Positions 1 through 11,653 of a DNA stretch of 64,000 bases are shown in pieces (the first letter of the stretch is position 1; each line of letters starts with the position of its first letter). The translations under genes were made by a program, and so were the position numbers. The DNA comes from Isoetes taiwanensis (taxonomy: Eukaryota; Streptophyta; Lycopodiopsida; Isoetales; Isoetaceae), in contig JAJEKV010000101.1 of NCBI GenBank assembly GCA_021234155.1, forward strand, positions 1,029,453 through 1,093,452, written 5' to 3'. Under the pieces are notes generated by a model. That model saw nothing but the letters and a program-made list of their open reading frames with translations. It ran no database searches and was not told the DNA's origin.

Positions 1-779
1 GTAACTACCGGATAGTGGAATCTGGACTGCAAGTAATGGTGTTCATTCAAGCCGAAAGTTCTTCCACATTGTATAAATGATAGGAAAATAGTGGAATCTG
101 CCCATAAAAATCTGTAACTTACTCGTTAATAAAAAGTTGAAAAACAAGGTGGCGTGGAGGGTTGCCCTCTAGTGACTGGGAGTATCTTCTTTGTTTAATC
201 AGTAGTGCAAATTATTCTAATGCAAATTATTCACTGCAAATTAAGAAGCACATGACTTGAATTGAGTATCTTTTGCTTACATTATTTTTATTCATGCAAC
301 ACGATTAATTTATTTGGCTATGCTTTCGTCCAACAGTCAATTCATATATTTTGCATTTAAATTTCTTTCTTACAATTTCTAAGAAAAACAGACCAAACTT
401 TTCTTAAAACATAATGAGATCTATAAAGCCAACATATTTCTACTACGTATTAAGTAGAAAGTAAAAGGCAATAATTTGCTTAAAAATTTTTTTTTGATCT
501 AGTACATCCAGACCATTAATCTTCAAACAAGGATTCAATTAGCAGTTCCTTCAACATACAGGTGAATATGCATCCAGAGTAAGGCCTGGCCACTTTCATC
601 AAATACAAAATCCATGGAAAATATTTTTTATATATTTTAACATAATGTTCAATAAATCAGCAAAAGCCCGGTGTAATCATACGCAAAATACCTTCACTAT
701 ATCCAACAAACCAGCAAATGCACGGTTCACTACTATTCAACTTCTAGCAATCTATTAATCAAACTAACTACATACCATA
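1..779. other. AT-rich stretch, no gene seen
   Basis: I see no credible reading frame, RNA gene or structured repeat here. The sequence is AT-rich and ends where the target duplication of the miniature LTR element begins. Confidence 0.6.
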
Positions 780-784
780 GATAC

Positions 785-1108
785 TGTTACAAATCATCTG
801 TTTTCCTGCAAATTCGGTAAAGGAAAAAGACAAACATCTTCAAGAAATCTCTTACAGCCAATCGTTGGCACAAAACATAAGCTTCTGACACAAATTCACC
901 ACCCAACTGGGCTTAGACTTGCAAACACTGCAAACAGGATCTCTGGTTCTTCCCAATTCTGAGATTCTTTTAGCCCAACTGGATAACCTCTCTGGGCTAT
1001 ACTCCGGCCTTTAGCTAATTTAGATCATCTATGACTATATATCTACAATTGCATCTGTGTTCCTTCTGCAAATCCTCTGTGCCACATCCACGAGCTTGTG
1101 CCGTAACA
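785..1108 (-). repeat. 3' LTR of the miniature element (324 bp)
   Basis: It matches the copy at 2253-2627 through blocks such as TCTTACAGCCAATC, AATTCACCACCCAAC and TTGCATCTGT. It lacks about 70 bases in the middle that the other copy has, next to CTCTCTGGGCTATACT. The flanking interior, read on the minus strand, is only weakly purine-rich, so the polypurine tract is poor. Confidence 0.75.
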
Positions 1109-2240
1109 ATTTCCGTCTCAAGACTGATCGTCCTCGATCATTTGCCTTGCGGAAATAATTTCTTTTATTGCCATCTCAAGATCGATCGTACTCGATCATC
1201 AGTTTTGCGAAAGCATCCACTTTTTTCCAAAGCTAGTCGCCTGACTATCTACTTTGTTGGAATATCCACCTTTTTTCTAAGCTAGTCACCTGACTATATG
1301 TTTTGAAAGGATTTTTGTAGGTTGGTATACTTACCATCTGCCTGTAAGATGTTATACTAAGGATCTGGCTTCTGTGCTGCAGTCACAGTTATCTCCTTAC
1401 TTCCTTACTCTAGAGCAACATTTGATTGAAAACAAACTCTTCCATTACTCAAATCAAATGAACCAATGCTCAATCACTCCAGCACATATGCACACACACA
1501 CTCCATCTTCTTTAAATATCCCTTTACCTCATAAATCGCAAATACCTAAAACCTTAGATTGCTCCTTGCATCTCTTAAAGGTAATGATACTTTCCAAACT
1601 AATTTCCTGTAAAACAATCTACTTGTCCTGCAAAAGCACATCAAATAACTATAAAATCTAGCAAACCCAACCAAATCCCATGGCTAATAATGTTTGATAG
1701 CCTGTGCGGACATTCTGCACAAATTAATTTATTAGTCCACTACTTTTAACATAAGTGTCTTCCAATGACCATCTAAGAAAAGCTATTAAGGTTCTCAAAC
1801 AGATGGGTCAAGGTAGGAATAATGTGTTATTAGCTCCTAGATCAACTGTCTAAGTCTAGCAAAATTTCAGTTTAATGGGCCATTGCTATCTTTGATTTCC
1901 TGGACTTGGGCCACTAACTACCCTTAATTTTCTTCACAAGTCCATTGTCACAAGATTTTACCTATTTAGTGATTAGAATCTTAAGTAAGTATCACCTTAA
2001 AAACATATTTTAATCGAAGGCCATTATAATTTGTTATAGCACAAAATAGGAACTAGATATAGGGCATCGATTAGGATTTTAGCAAATCCACAGCTCTATG
2101 ACATTGTTAGCACAACGGGATGACAACATTCCAGGTTATAGAGTCGAATACCATAATCTAAAGAGTCAGGTCCAGTTGCGCAGTCAGCTTAGACGCCATT
2201 TAGAACCATTGCCCACAAGCTCCAATGAAAGAAATATGTC

Positions 2241-2627
2241 TTTGATACCAATTGTTACGACTCATCTGTCTTCCTGCAAATTCAGCAAAGTAGAAATCTC
2301 TTACAGCCAATCCTTGGCACAAAACAGAAGCTTCTAGCACAAATTCACCACCCAACAGAGCTCAGAAATAGGGTCTCTGGTTCTTCCCAATTCTGAGAGT
2401 CTGTTAGCCCAACTAAATAACCTCTCTAGGATATACTTGGGAGTTATGGATTAGGAATCAAAACTGCTCTCTTTGAATTGTCTAATGAATTATAAATAAT
2501 ACTCAAACCTTTTGAAAAAGGAACGACCTTTAGCTAATTTAAATCATCTACGACTATATATTTACAATTGCATCTGTATTCCTTCTGCAAATCCTCTGCG
2601 CCACACCCCCGAGATTGTGTTGTAATA
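2241..2627 (-). repeat. 5' LTR (2253-2627) with adjacent primer-binding site
   Basis: This is the longer LTR copy (375 bp). The minus-strand bases just past its end contain TTGGTATCAAAG, which complements the 3' end of initiator Met-tRNA as in most plant LTR retroelements. Differences from the other LTR are many, so the insertion is old. Confidence 0.75.
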
Positions 2628-2632
2628 GATAC

Positions 2633-3684
2633 ATTATGCAAAATGTCAAAACATAGTCATTATACGATTTGCATAATCCACAAATATGGAAGTCTCGATT
2701 GATGCCTTCACATAGAATTCGAAATGCCAAATGCCAATTCCAAACCTTTTAGACTTGAGATATAACAGAGAGCAGAGGACCCTATTACCTGTAGTAGAAC
2801 CAAAGGTCAGTTAGCCAAGAACATGAGTAAAAGCCTAAGCTACTTGCAGGCATCATGAAGTCTTCTGAGGTTATCCCCATTCACATTACTTATTATCAGA
2901 ACAAATTCAAAAAAAAAAAAAATTAATCTCCATTTATAACATACTTTTTTCATAGCAAATCTGCTTAATATATGTCAAATAACTATATTGTGGCATGCAT
3001 AAATCTATGGCACAAGTAGCCAGTCCCACTCAAGAATAAAGTTAAAATTCTATACGTAAAATACGAAAAAAAAAAATATGAAAGATGTAAAACCTTCCCC
3101 ATTTTGGGGAAAAAAATGCATCTTATGTTCGAAAATGAATTCGGCCGATAGAAGTCATCAGAAAATGACGTGGCCACAAGTAGACAGGAGCGCAGCCGCG
3201 TATAATCGTGGCGTCTTGCTGAGATGCGGACGCGGGAATTGGAGCCTTTGCGGCCACATGTACGCCAACATGCGGCACTTTAGGCAAAATGCATCCGCAA
3301 CATTGCCATAGTGCAGCCCATGATTACCTTGGTCGTGACATTGCATTTTGTGGCCGCAACAAAAATTCTACGGATGCGTGTTAGGACAATGCAGGTGAGT
3401 AGTTGCCTAGGAACTTTAGCGCCCCTCCGTGTGACTGCAAGTTTTAACGTGGCGCATGCTTTATTTACGATGCAGACGCGCTGTGAACTTCTCGCGGACA
3501 CATCTTAGTTTGTTGGAATTTTTGCGGATGCATGTTGAGCAGGTTGCAGTCGCATGTAAATTCTATGTGTCAGCATTCATTTAGCAATGCTATAACACAT
3601 AATTTACTATATGGAAAGTTCATTCAGGTTGATATCCTTGCCTCAAAACGTCAATTACTGATGCCATCACTGAGTATGTGTCAG
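2633..3684. other. No gene; contains a GC-rich GCGGAYGC-rich patch
   Basis: The first half is AT-rich and empty. From about 3160 to 3560 the composition changes to GC-rich, and motifs of the form GCGGATGC, GCGGACGC and ATGCATCCGCA recur on both strands. Short frames here overlap each other in several frames and show no protein family. Confidence 0.4.
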
Positions 3685-3955
3685 TACTTAAGAAAGTGAT
3701 CTTGCTCCTTTGCTAGTTGTAATAGCTCAGGGTTCACTAGTCGTTTGATCAATAGCTTCGATTGAGGGCAGTGACATATGTGAATGAGCTGCTCCTTTGC
3801 TTATACACACTAGCATTTGATTGACCTTATCTTATGAGTCTGGACCTCACACCAATACTTAATAAAGTAAAGTTCCTCCTTTGCTAGTTGCAGTGGCTCT
3901 GAAATATCACCAGCCATAATTCAGTAGTTTCGATTGGGGGCAGTGCGATACATAC
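3685..3955 (+). repeat. Imperfect direct duplication, ~170-bp period
   Basis: The blocks CTCCTTTGCTAGTTG and TTCGATTG(A/G)GGGCAGTG occur in the same order twice, near 3705-3772 and 3876-3944, with similar sequence between them. It lies just upstream of the hAT remnant, and I cannot tell whether it belongs to that element. Confidence 0.55.
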
Positions 3956-3987
3956 TAGCCCCTAGTTGACAGGACATAAACACTAAC

Positions 3988-5960
3988 ATGGGTGATGTGG
4001 GTGGCGCAAATGGAGCTAGCAAAAGGTGCGCCAAAACCAAGAAGGCATGTGGAGGAGGTAGAAAACCAGGGATTGAGTGGGAGTACATGGATAAGTTGGG
4101 TGATGGGCAGTGGGCATGGGCATATAATTTCTGTAGACATGTCTCAAGGAATGGAAGTGCTACTCGAATTTGCATCTACATTGTTGGAAGAGCACCGAAA
4201 GGAGACAAAATTGATGGCATATGCTAGGCCGGGGCCTCGTAAGGCTGCATTGAAAAAGTTAGGATGACTTTAAGCCCTTCGATGGCAGACAAGAGGGGTG
4301 CAAAGTAGGTGTGGAAGAGACACTGTTGAGGATGAGCAAGAAGAACAGGATGAAGGCATTGAGGATATGAGGACGCCTCCAGTATGTTTGTTTGGGGGTG
4401 GGCTTGATGCAATCGAACTAGGTACATGTAGTACAGGGCATCAATGAATGGCTGAAACAATGTAGTTAGTTTCCAATTGAAGCAAATAAGGTAGGGTCGA
4501 TCAATGTCTTGCCACAGAGCATCTTCATCAGGCTCAACGAAAAGTTGTCGAAGGTTTTTTGTATATTGGGTTGTCCCCGCATCTACTTGAGCATAAAGCA
4601 ATGAAGGAGATATTTCAAGAGATTGCTAAGGTGGAACCTTCATTTAGGTTGCCTTCATACAAGCATGCAAACAATAAAATAGTCGATGACATACACAATA
4701 AGATGGTTGAGAAGGTGAACACAAAGCTGCCACGTGTGAATGAAGATTGACTAGCAACACTAATGACTGACGGATGGAGCAATATAAATAAAGGCCGCCT
4801 TATTAACTACATGATTGTCTAGGAGGTGAGGCATTTTTTAAGTCCGTTGAGACCAAGAACGAGTCTATGTCAGTGACTTGGATCTACGAGAAAACGAAGA
4901 CCATCATGGAAAGCTTTGGGATGAAGAGAATATTTCAAATTGTGATGGACAATGCATCAAACTGCAAACTAGCAGGGGAGATGTTGGAGATAGAATTATC
5001 TGAATTACACAGTGTAGGGTGTAAATGCTACTATTTGAACTTATTGTTGAAGGTCTGGTATCGTAATCATACGTGATTTAAAAACCCAATTCTCAAAGGG
5101 CGTCGAGTCGTGAAGTTCCTTACTAAGAAGACTGGAGTGTATGCCATATATAAATGCTTGCGAGTTAAGAAATTGATACTTATAAACCCCGGGCCAACAC
5201 GTTTTGCAATCAACTATACTTATTTAGAGAGGTTGATAAGATATCACGATTGGGTCATTAGCACCTTCAACCACACATAGTTCTTCGAGTGGGAGAGAAA
5301 ACAGAGTGGAAGTAAAGGGGCCAAGGCTTGCCAAGAAGCTCATGAACTTAGAGATCTGGTTGGGTATGAATCGTTTTAGAAAGGAGTTGAAATTGTTGTG
5401 AATTATATGTGGCCTGTTTATTATACCCAGAGAAACTCGATTCTTCAACTTCGAGCGCTGGCAATGTTTGGAGATATTGGCATTTTGTGCAAGGCTCATT
5501 TCAACACATTGGTCCTAATCAACCATTTAATAATGCCCAATGAAAGGAGTTGATAGCTGATGTCATAACCCATTGGGTCAAATTCTACTCACACATACAC
5601 GGCGCTGGCCATGCCATGGACATGGCTAACCAATGACATGGACCAACATGCAAACAAGGAGGTGATGGGGTCATTGAAGAAGGTTGTTAAAGGATATGAT
5701 CCCAACCCATTTGATTACGAGGTTTTTCTAATGGAGTTAACAGAATATCAGAATGGGCAGACAAGGAGTTAGGTGAAGTGATACAAAACCACAAGGAAAA
5801 GCCAAACATGGAGGCATATGCATGGTGACGAATGCGGGGATCGACTGAGGGAATGGATGGCACTTTTGTTCGAACTATTGGTGGCATTCCCGGTGATAGG
5901 TTACTAGGATATGGTTCTTTGTGTCCACTCTCTATACAGAGCCTTTCTCAAGTATGCCCC
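3988..5960 (+). pseudogene. hAT-superfamily (DUF659-type) transposase remnant
   Basis: The frames, read in order but in shifting phase, follow a plant hAT transposase. A BED-finger-like start contains GDGQWAWAYNFCRH and NGSATRICIYIVG (about 3990-4190). Next comes a DUF659 block with LMTDGWSN and GRLINYMIV (about 4757-4820), FQIVMDNASNCKLAG and a CKCYYLNLLLK segment (about 4930-5050). A PGPTRFAINYTYLERL segment follows (about 5185-5235), then a poorly preserved C-terminal half to about 5960. In-frame stops (for example TGA before LATLMTDGW) and several frameshifts show that it is dead. No terminal inverted repeats or 8-bp target duplications were found. The family assignment rests on recalled motifs. 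Confidence 0.7.
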
Positions 5961-7060
5961 TTACGTGATGGGTAATGCACGTCGACATCACCATCTCTTA
6001 GGACTGACAAGATGATCATTTCATGTACATATGCAATGAGGCTTTTTTTTTGGTTGGTTAGAAGGATTGTAACATTTTGGAAATATAAACGTGTGCTTTG
6101 TTCATCATCATCGATAGTTCTGCATCTTTTATTTTCTGTTTACCTGCGAGGCCTAGGTCTACAGGATAGCCTTTAGAGCTAGGACTCGTCTCCTTATTGG
6201 TAGTTCCAAGCCATAGTGGTACCAAGCCATACTGGTTCGAAGCCATAATATAAATTTATACTCTTTAGCGAGTTTTATCAATCGCTAAGTTCTATTATAC
6301 AGAGAAGCACTAGAACAGAGGTAGTGGAAATCTCCTCTTTATAATGGTGAAAGTTCCAAGTGCAATTTCCTACAGCTTCATACCTGAGCTTGACCCCTAA
6401 TTCTAAGCCATAGTATAACCTTTGATGCTCCTTAACCAGTTTTATCAACCCCAAAAAAATACACATTAATTAAAATGTAAAGTTGGTCAAACTGATTAGG
6501 GGACATTAAAGGATTAGAATGAGCTTTTCCATCTATGTGGTGGTAGGACATATCTATGGTACGCCAGATATGCGTAACACTTTTACGCCTTATCTCTGCA
6601 ACTAATGGAGAAGATTGAGCGGCACTATGGCTTGTAATTAGGGTTCTAATCACGTTTGAAGTTGTAGGGGATTTCACTTGGGCGTAACGGGACTTTCTAA
6701 TACTCTGAACTATTGTTCCCTTGGAAAATGCAGCTTAGCGAGTTGGCAGTTCGTATATCAGACCTATCGCAATCCCGAACAGATGATCATGCGACCCTAA
6801 GATGATTGTCTGATGTTATGTTATGTGTACTAGCAAAGATGAACGTGTCATGGTTCTAAGCCAGGCTGCTACTAGCTAGGCTGCATTTTCTCAGGGAACA
6901 ACAGAGAGTTGTAGAAACTCTTGTTACCTCCCTTAGAAGGAGCGGGTTTTTCTCTACCATTTTCTGAATGCATCTTTGGGTCAATTTAGCTTACGTGCTT
7001 GCTAAGTTTCATTACACAGAGAAGCTCTAGAATAGGGGCAGGGGAAATCTCCTCCTTCTA
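5961..7060. other. No gene; holds an imperfect 95-bp direct repeat
   Basis: Bases 6290-6385 and 7003-7097 share TTACACAGAGAAGC, GGAAATCTCCTC and TTCTAATGGTGGAAG-type blocks with many differences. The phrase 'ACCAAGCCATA' also recurs at 6210-6245. No protein family is recognisable in either strand. Confidence 0.45.
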
Positions 7061-7857
7061 ATGGTGGAAGTTTCCACGTGCAATCTACTACAAGATAGAC
7101 TACTTGGAATTTCTTGGAGGATCTCGGGTCAGATTATTATGAGATACTTCACACATGGGAAAATCGAGGTCAGAAATAAGAATTTACAATCCCCTACAAG
7201 TGAAACAGAATTGGAAAGAGATAGCAGGAGAATCAAATATGGCATTTATCTCCATTGGAAGGATGGTACTATTTTTCGGCTTAAAAGATATCCTCCTTGT
7301 CTATCACTACTCATTGATGAGGAGGCAGATGGAAACGTATGGAAATGGTATTGCAATCAGAAAATGATGTCAGAATGCTATCCATCATGGCATCCGAACA
7401 TATTGCAGATTTGCATCCATTCATGACTGATATCCTTTCTCAATCCTTCATTTTAGACCATTCTTCAATCTAATGGATAATCCCTCTTTTGGACCTTTCC
7501 TTTTCAGCATGTTACTGTCTCCTCATAAATGGACATGGGAATTTGTAACTCTTCATCAATTTTTTTTTTTTTTTTGTTTTGTGGTTTATTGCAGTTTATC
7601 TTATATAGGTTATCGACATTGGATTGCTTCGCTCTATAAACCATTCTGAAATAGGCAACTACTAGGTGGAGAGGTTGATGCAACCAAATTCTAATTGGGC
7701 CTGCCTTCTCATTTCAATTTGAGATCATTCTATTTACTTATTCTATTTTGTATTGCTGCTTTCAGAGCCTCCTGTATATGCAACTTATGTTGCTAGATGT
7801 ACTTGATTTTCCTTAATTAATGAAAAAACCTACTCTTACCATCCAAAAAAAAAAAAG
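7061..7857 (+). other. Possible non-LTR element 3' portion ending in poly(A)
   Basis: A 121-codon frame (7061-7426) resembles no family I know. It is followed by a T-rich AT-rich tail region that ends TTAATTAATG, then TACCATCC and a run of 12 A. That ending resembles the 3' untranslated end of plant L1-type LINEs. No reverse transcriptase motif and no target duplication were found, so the identity is tentative. Confidence 0.3.
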
Positions 7858-7865
7858 AAAGGTGG

Positions 7866-10010
7866 CAACAATGGATCAAGAAATGGCATTATCATTGGCA
7901 ATATAGATGACATAAAAAATGACATTGATATTGGCAACATAGGTGACATTGGGGTGTCGATGGGAACCCTAGCCGCTAGTTAGGGCGGCGGCGGCGGCCG
8001 CCCGAGGTCTTGAGCTCCAAAGTCTGCTGCGTATGGCTGGAAGATCAATGCTAATGCCTGCTGCTGTCTTGCCAGACCATGGCTGATGCTCCAGAGCCCT
8101 CATCTACTTGGTCTTCATCGGATCTTGGCAACAGGGGTTCTGCTTTCAAGACATGGCCGTTGTTCTTGGATCTTTCCTCTGTTTGTCCAGGCCTGACTGG
8201 GTAAGAATTGGTCCTCATGCTTCTGTCATTTGATTTAAGTCTAGATCAGCATTAGGTAGCATCTAGCAAGCATTTGAAAAACGGTTTATGCATCAGAGCT
8301 TCAGCATCGTGCTTGTATGCTTAAGGTCCAGTTGTTTTTTTTTTGCCAGGCTAATGCTACGAGATTTTGAACAGTATATAAGCTTGGTCATTCAGTTCTG
8401 GCTATCGTCCAATGTTGAGTACTACGGCAGACTTAGACTTCATGCTGCACTCATTGCAGAGGAAGGCTGGACTTTTGCGGTTTGCAACTGCACTTACTGC
8501 AGTTATAGAATCAGGGAATGCCATTATATCCTGGAATACCAGACCTTTCGGGTTGCTTGCTTTGATATTATTCAAAATCTGACAAGAACTGTAGATTACC
8601 TTGGCTTTGTGCAGCTTAATGTATAGGAAGACAGTGGGATAACTAATGATGGATTCATATGCCTCTAGACATATGAAGCTGCCCTCTTTTGAACCATTGA
8701 AGCCTTCATAGTCCTTTGGGAGCGCAGATCTTGTTAAAATTTGGGCCTTGAAGGACTTAAGAGGGTGGAATCTTATGGAATACAGTGTCTTAGGGGTCCG
8801 CCTTTGGGTGTGATATTGTTTTCTAGTACTTTGGAGTGTACTTTGGTTGAACTATTCTAGAGTTCGGTCCATCCCTATCCAGCTAGGGGATATTAGTATC
8901 TGCAGGTAGTGCAGAAACAGATAAGTAGAGCAAAGAAGGAGGCCATTTAAAGAAGCCTTGGACGGGAGACCTTGGTTCCTTTAATCATACTGCAGATGTG
9001 GCCTATGCCAGTGTGTGGAGGAGCATTAGAAGAGCAAGTGGACCACCTCCTTAAGGTAGACCTGTATGAGTTCTTGCAAAGCAGGAAGATGGAGTCACGA
9101 ACTCACTCCCTAGTACAGATTGGAAAAGGTGCCGAAGCTCTTATAGTATTGCAATGCGGGATGACTTCAGTCAAGTTAACGCATGGTATGACATTTTCTC
9201 GCCTAAGCTCTCCATTTGCTTGCATTTGTCGGTGTTGGAGCTTCAAAGGACCATGTTTGTAGAATTTATGCTGCATTCTTGCTTGAAATTGAAGGGACAG
9301 CACTACTCTTTAGACTCTTATCTTGGATTGGTGTGTTACTGCGACTATTTTTCCGATCTGGTAGACCATTGTTCTTGCAAATATTTTTATCTGGCCTATT
9401 GTGGAGCCTACTCCAATAAGGTCGTGTACTATGTTTTTAAGATTAATAAGATAAGATAAGATGAATTTTTACGTCCACGGGAACCCAACGGGTTATGGGA
9501 CGGCACATGCAAGGGCAACAGCCCATCTAAAACCTACAAAAAAGAAAAAAAAAAACACACATAGGTGACATTGCTAATGAGGAAATAGATGTCATTATTT
9601 ATGCCTTTATAAGTGTCCTTAAAGTTGCGATTAGAGGTGACAATATGTTTGATATAAAAAATGATTGGTATAATCTGTGACAAAAATATTAGCATTATGC
9701 GTGGTATTAGCGACCTTATATGTGAAGTTATAAGTGGAACTATAGATGGTGCTACATGTGACTCTATAGGTGACTTAATCAATAATGTTAATAGTGGCAT
9801 TATGCATGACGTTATAGTTGGCTTTATAGGTAACACTATGTTTGACGTATGGGTGACAAAAGTTTTGACACTATATTTGACATTAAAGGCGACATTGTAG
9901 GTGACAAAAATTCTGACACTATATTTGACGTTAAAAGTGACATTGCCACTGACATTATGAGTGACAAACATGCTGACATTATATATGACATTCTCATTGC
10001 CACATTTGTG
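7866..10010 (+). repeat. Degenerate GACATT/GTGAC minisatellite, split by an insertion
   Basis: Short units of roughly 12-21 bases built on GGTGACATT, GACAATATTTGAC and similar words run through 7866-7951 and resume at 9559-10010. The two halves belong together because the intervening 1.6 kb is flanked by a perfect duplication of one unit. The array is AT-rich, diverged and without a constant period. Confidence 0.7.
7937..9573 (+). mobile_element. Poly(A)-tailed insertion with 15-bp target duplication
   Basis: The 15-mer ACATAGGTGACATTG is present at 7937-7951 and again at 9559-9573. Between the copies the insert starts with a GC-rich segment (GGCGGCGGCGGCGGCC near 7983) and ends in an A-rich tail at 9536-9555. 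A perfect 15-bp duplication plus an A tail is the signature of LINE-type reverse transcription at a nick. The insert has no reverse transcriptase. Its longest frames (8288-8626, 8972-9262, 9154-9459) overlap one another in different phases and look non-coding. It may be an internally deleted LINE, a SINE-like element or a processed RNA copy. Confidence 0.75.
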
Positions 10011-10274
10011 TCACCGGGTTGCCTCACCGATAGCGTTAGTTATACAAAAAATTCAAGTTGCCATTTTAAGCCAAATATTGGCACAATTAATGACCAATCG
10101 CCTAATAGGACTAATAGTAGACCTTCAGTCTTGGGGATAACAACCCAAGCATGATCCCTGAAAATTGGGAAAAGAAAATTCCATCTTTAGAACAATAATT
10201 TTTAAGCTAATGTTAATTAGGAAAAATAAAATTAAAAATATTAGAGACCTGAAAATTTTGGCCATTAGAGAGTA
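10011..10274. other. Spacer between minisatellite and promoter module A
   Basis: AT-rich and non-coding. A CCAAT word occurs near 10093, but it is too far from the next TATA box to be assigned. Confidence 0.4.
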
Positions 10275-10554
10275 ACCCCTCATAGAGTGCACTATGACAG
10301 CTAAATTTTAGCTTGAGGCTCTCACGCACTGTGTGAGTGTTTGACAATTATTGACCCAGAAAGATGCATAATTAGAGTAATCTAATAGCACAGGGCAGCC
10401 TAGAATTTGAATTTAAGCCAGAAAAACATGTTATAACACTAAGAAACTGTTTAGAAAACCTAAAATAGAGCAAAAAAAGGAGTGACCCCTCACAGAGTGC
10501 GCCAGGCCTTCAAGCTAAGATTTAAAATGGGCCACTCACGCACTGTGTGCGTGG
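10275..10554 (+). promoter_or_regulatory. Promoter module A: two palindromic elements
   Basis: Two ~65-bp copies start at 10275 and 10487, 212 bp apart. Each begins with CCCCTCA(T/C)AGAGTGC and ends with CTCACGCACTGTGTG(A/C)G, so the ends pair as an imperfect hairpin. In the first copy the centre is itself palindromic (AGCTAAATTTTAGCT). The same arrangement recurs upstream of the next gene, which argues for a shared regulatory or replication function. What binds here is unknown. Confidence 0.6.
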
Positions 10555-10664
10555 TAGCAGTTTTTTGTCTAAAAGAACCTAATGTCTTAATCCAGCAAAC
10601 ACTAATGCTTTAAATAATGGTATAACATGAAAATTGCAGGTCGAAACCCTAAAACTCCCAGACC

Positions 10665-10672
10665 TATAAATA
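10665..10672 (+). promoter_or_regulatory. TATA box of the H3-like gene
   Basis: TATAAATA in the context CCTATAAATAGACC is a near-ideal plant TATA box. The ATG of the H3-like gene is 112 bases further on, which leaves a leader of about 80 bases. Confidence 0.6.
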
Positions 10673-10776
10673 GACCTTTAGGGTTCTTCATTCTTACCGT
10701 ACTCCTCCAGCTTGCTGCTCTCTAACCAAGAAGGCAATTTTTAGCCGCTCGAAAGGCGATTGCAATATTTCAAAAC

Positions 10777-11653
10777 ATGGCCCACACCAAATAGACAACT
10801 CAAGCGGTGATGGAGGATGGGTCGACAAGCATCCAAGTGCTTGCTGCCGAACAGAAGGACCGAGAGGCTCAGAGCGAGCCAGAAATGAAGAGACCCCAAA
10901 CCTGGACCCATCAAACCCGTCAAACCCAGAGAACAAGGAGGATGGTGATGAGGAGGATGATGATGAGGAGGACCGTGCAGCAACAGAGAAGTTGGCCCGT
11001 CGCATTAAGAAAATCAGCAAGAAGAAGAGGGAAGCCAAAAGAAGTAGACTTGCAGAGAAGGCAGAACTCTTGAAGCAGCGGGAGGAGAAGGGGAAAGACC
11101 CAGCGCTCTCGAAGAAACCCCAGAGGAAAACCAAAAAGACACCCAGCAAAGGGGTGAAAATAACAGAGAGGAGCCCGAGGCCGGCATTGTCCTCATCAGA
11201 CACAGAGTCGGACGATGACGCTTGGAGGATCCCCCGCCAAACAGAAGGATCGGGACCCTCAAATCCTGACAATCAGGAAGTTGCAGCACCACCTCCCTAC
11301 CCGACATGGCCGAAATCAGCTGCAGATCCTAAGAAGGCCAAGCCGGCACGAGAGTCGTATGTACTCAAGCACGAGCGAGAGTACAAGAAGAAGCTGATGG
11401 AGTATAAGGAATACAAGAAGATGTACGAGGCATATTCCAGGCATTTGCAAGACTGACCCGTGAGATCTTGCAATAATTCGACGAGGAGAAGCGAGTAATA
11501 GACGACATGTTGCTTACGTTACAGGAAGCAGCTGAGTAGAGGCTGGTGTAGCATTTTGAAGACTCTTTAGCATGTGCTCTTCATGCGAAAAGAGTCACGT
11601 GCATGCCCAGAGATATGAAGCTGGCCAAATTTATAAAGAAGAAGGACTGTTAA
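10777..11653 (+). pseudogene. Divergent histone H3-like gene with long charged insert, broken
   Basis: The start reads MAHTK, a TAG stop, then TTQA, parallel to the H3 tail ARTKQTA with the stop at the Gln-5 position. A phase change leads into about 155 residues with acidic runs (DEEDDDEED), then lysine-rich blocks (KKISKKKREAKRSR) and a proline segment. A second phase change near 11441 leads to a histone fold: FARLTREIL, LLTLQEAAE, HFEDSLACALHAKRVT and MPRDMKLAKFI. These align with alpha-1/alpha-2/alpha-3 of H3, ending at TAA 11651. In-frame stops TAA 11474, TAG 11537 and TAG 11549 each fall where a Gln would fit. Normal H3 is 135 residues; this would be about 290. The long charged insert is not found in ordinary H3. 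The H3 relation of the C-terminus is strong, that of the tail moderate. Confidence 0.75.

Larger units (their letters stand above)
785..2627 (-). mobile_element. Miniature non-autonomous LTR retroelement (TRIM/SMART-like)
   Basis: Two diverged direct copies bound this unit. Both begin TGTTAC, and they end GTAACA or GTAATA, which makes the short inverted ends of an LTR. The 5 bases GATAC lie immediately before the first copy (780-784) and immediately after the second (2628-2632), a matching target-site duplication. Next to the right-hand copy the minus strand reads ATTGGTATCAAAGAC, a primer-binding site matching the 3' end of initiator Met-tRNA, so the element points to the minus strand. The 1144-bp interior has no gag or pol; the short frames at 1374-1661 and 2098-2337 match nothing I know. 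It must have relied on enzymes from an autonomous relative. Confidence 0.8.

Noticed and set aside
9534-9971. 145-codon minus-strand frame
   Set aside because: Translation of the GACATT minisatellite; periodic low-complexity peptide.
10694-11272. 192-codon minus-strand frame opposite the H3-like gene
   Set aside because: Low-complexity Ser/Leu/Phe composition is what the complement of a Lys/Glu-rich sequence gives; the plus strand has the histone motifs.
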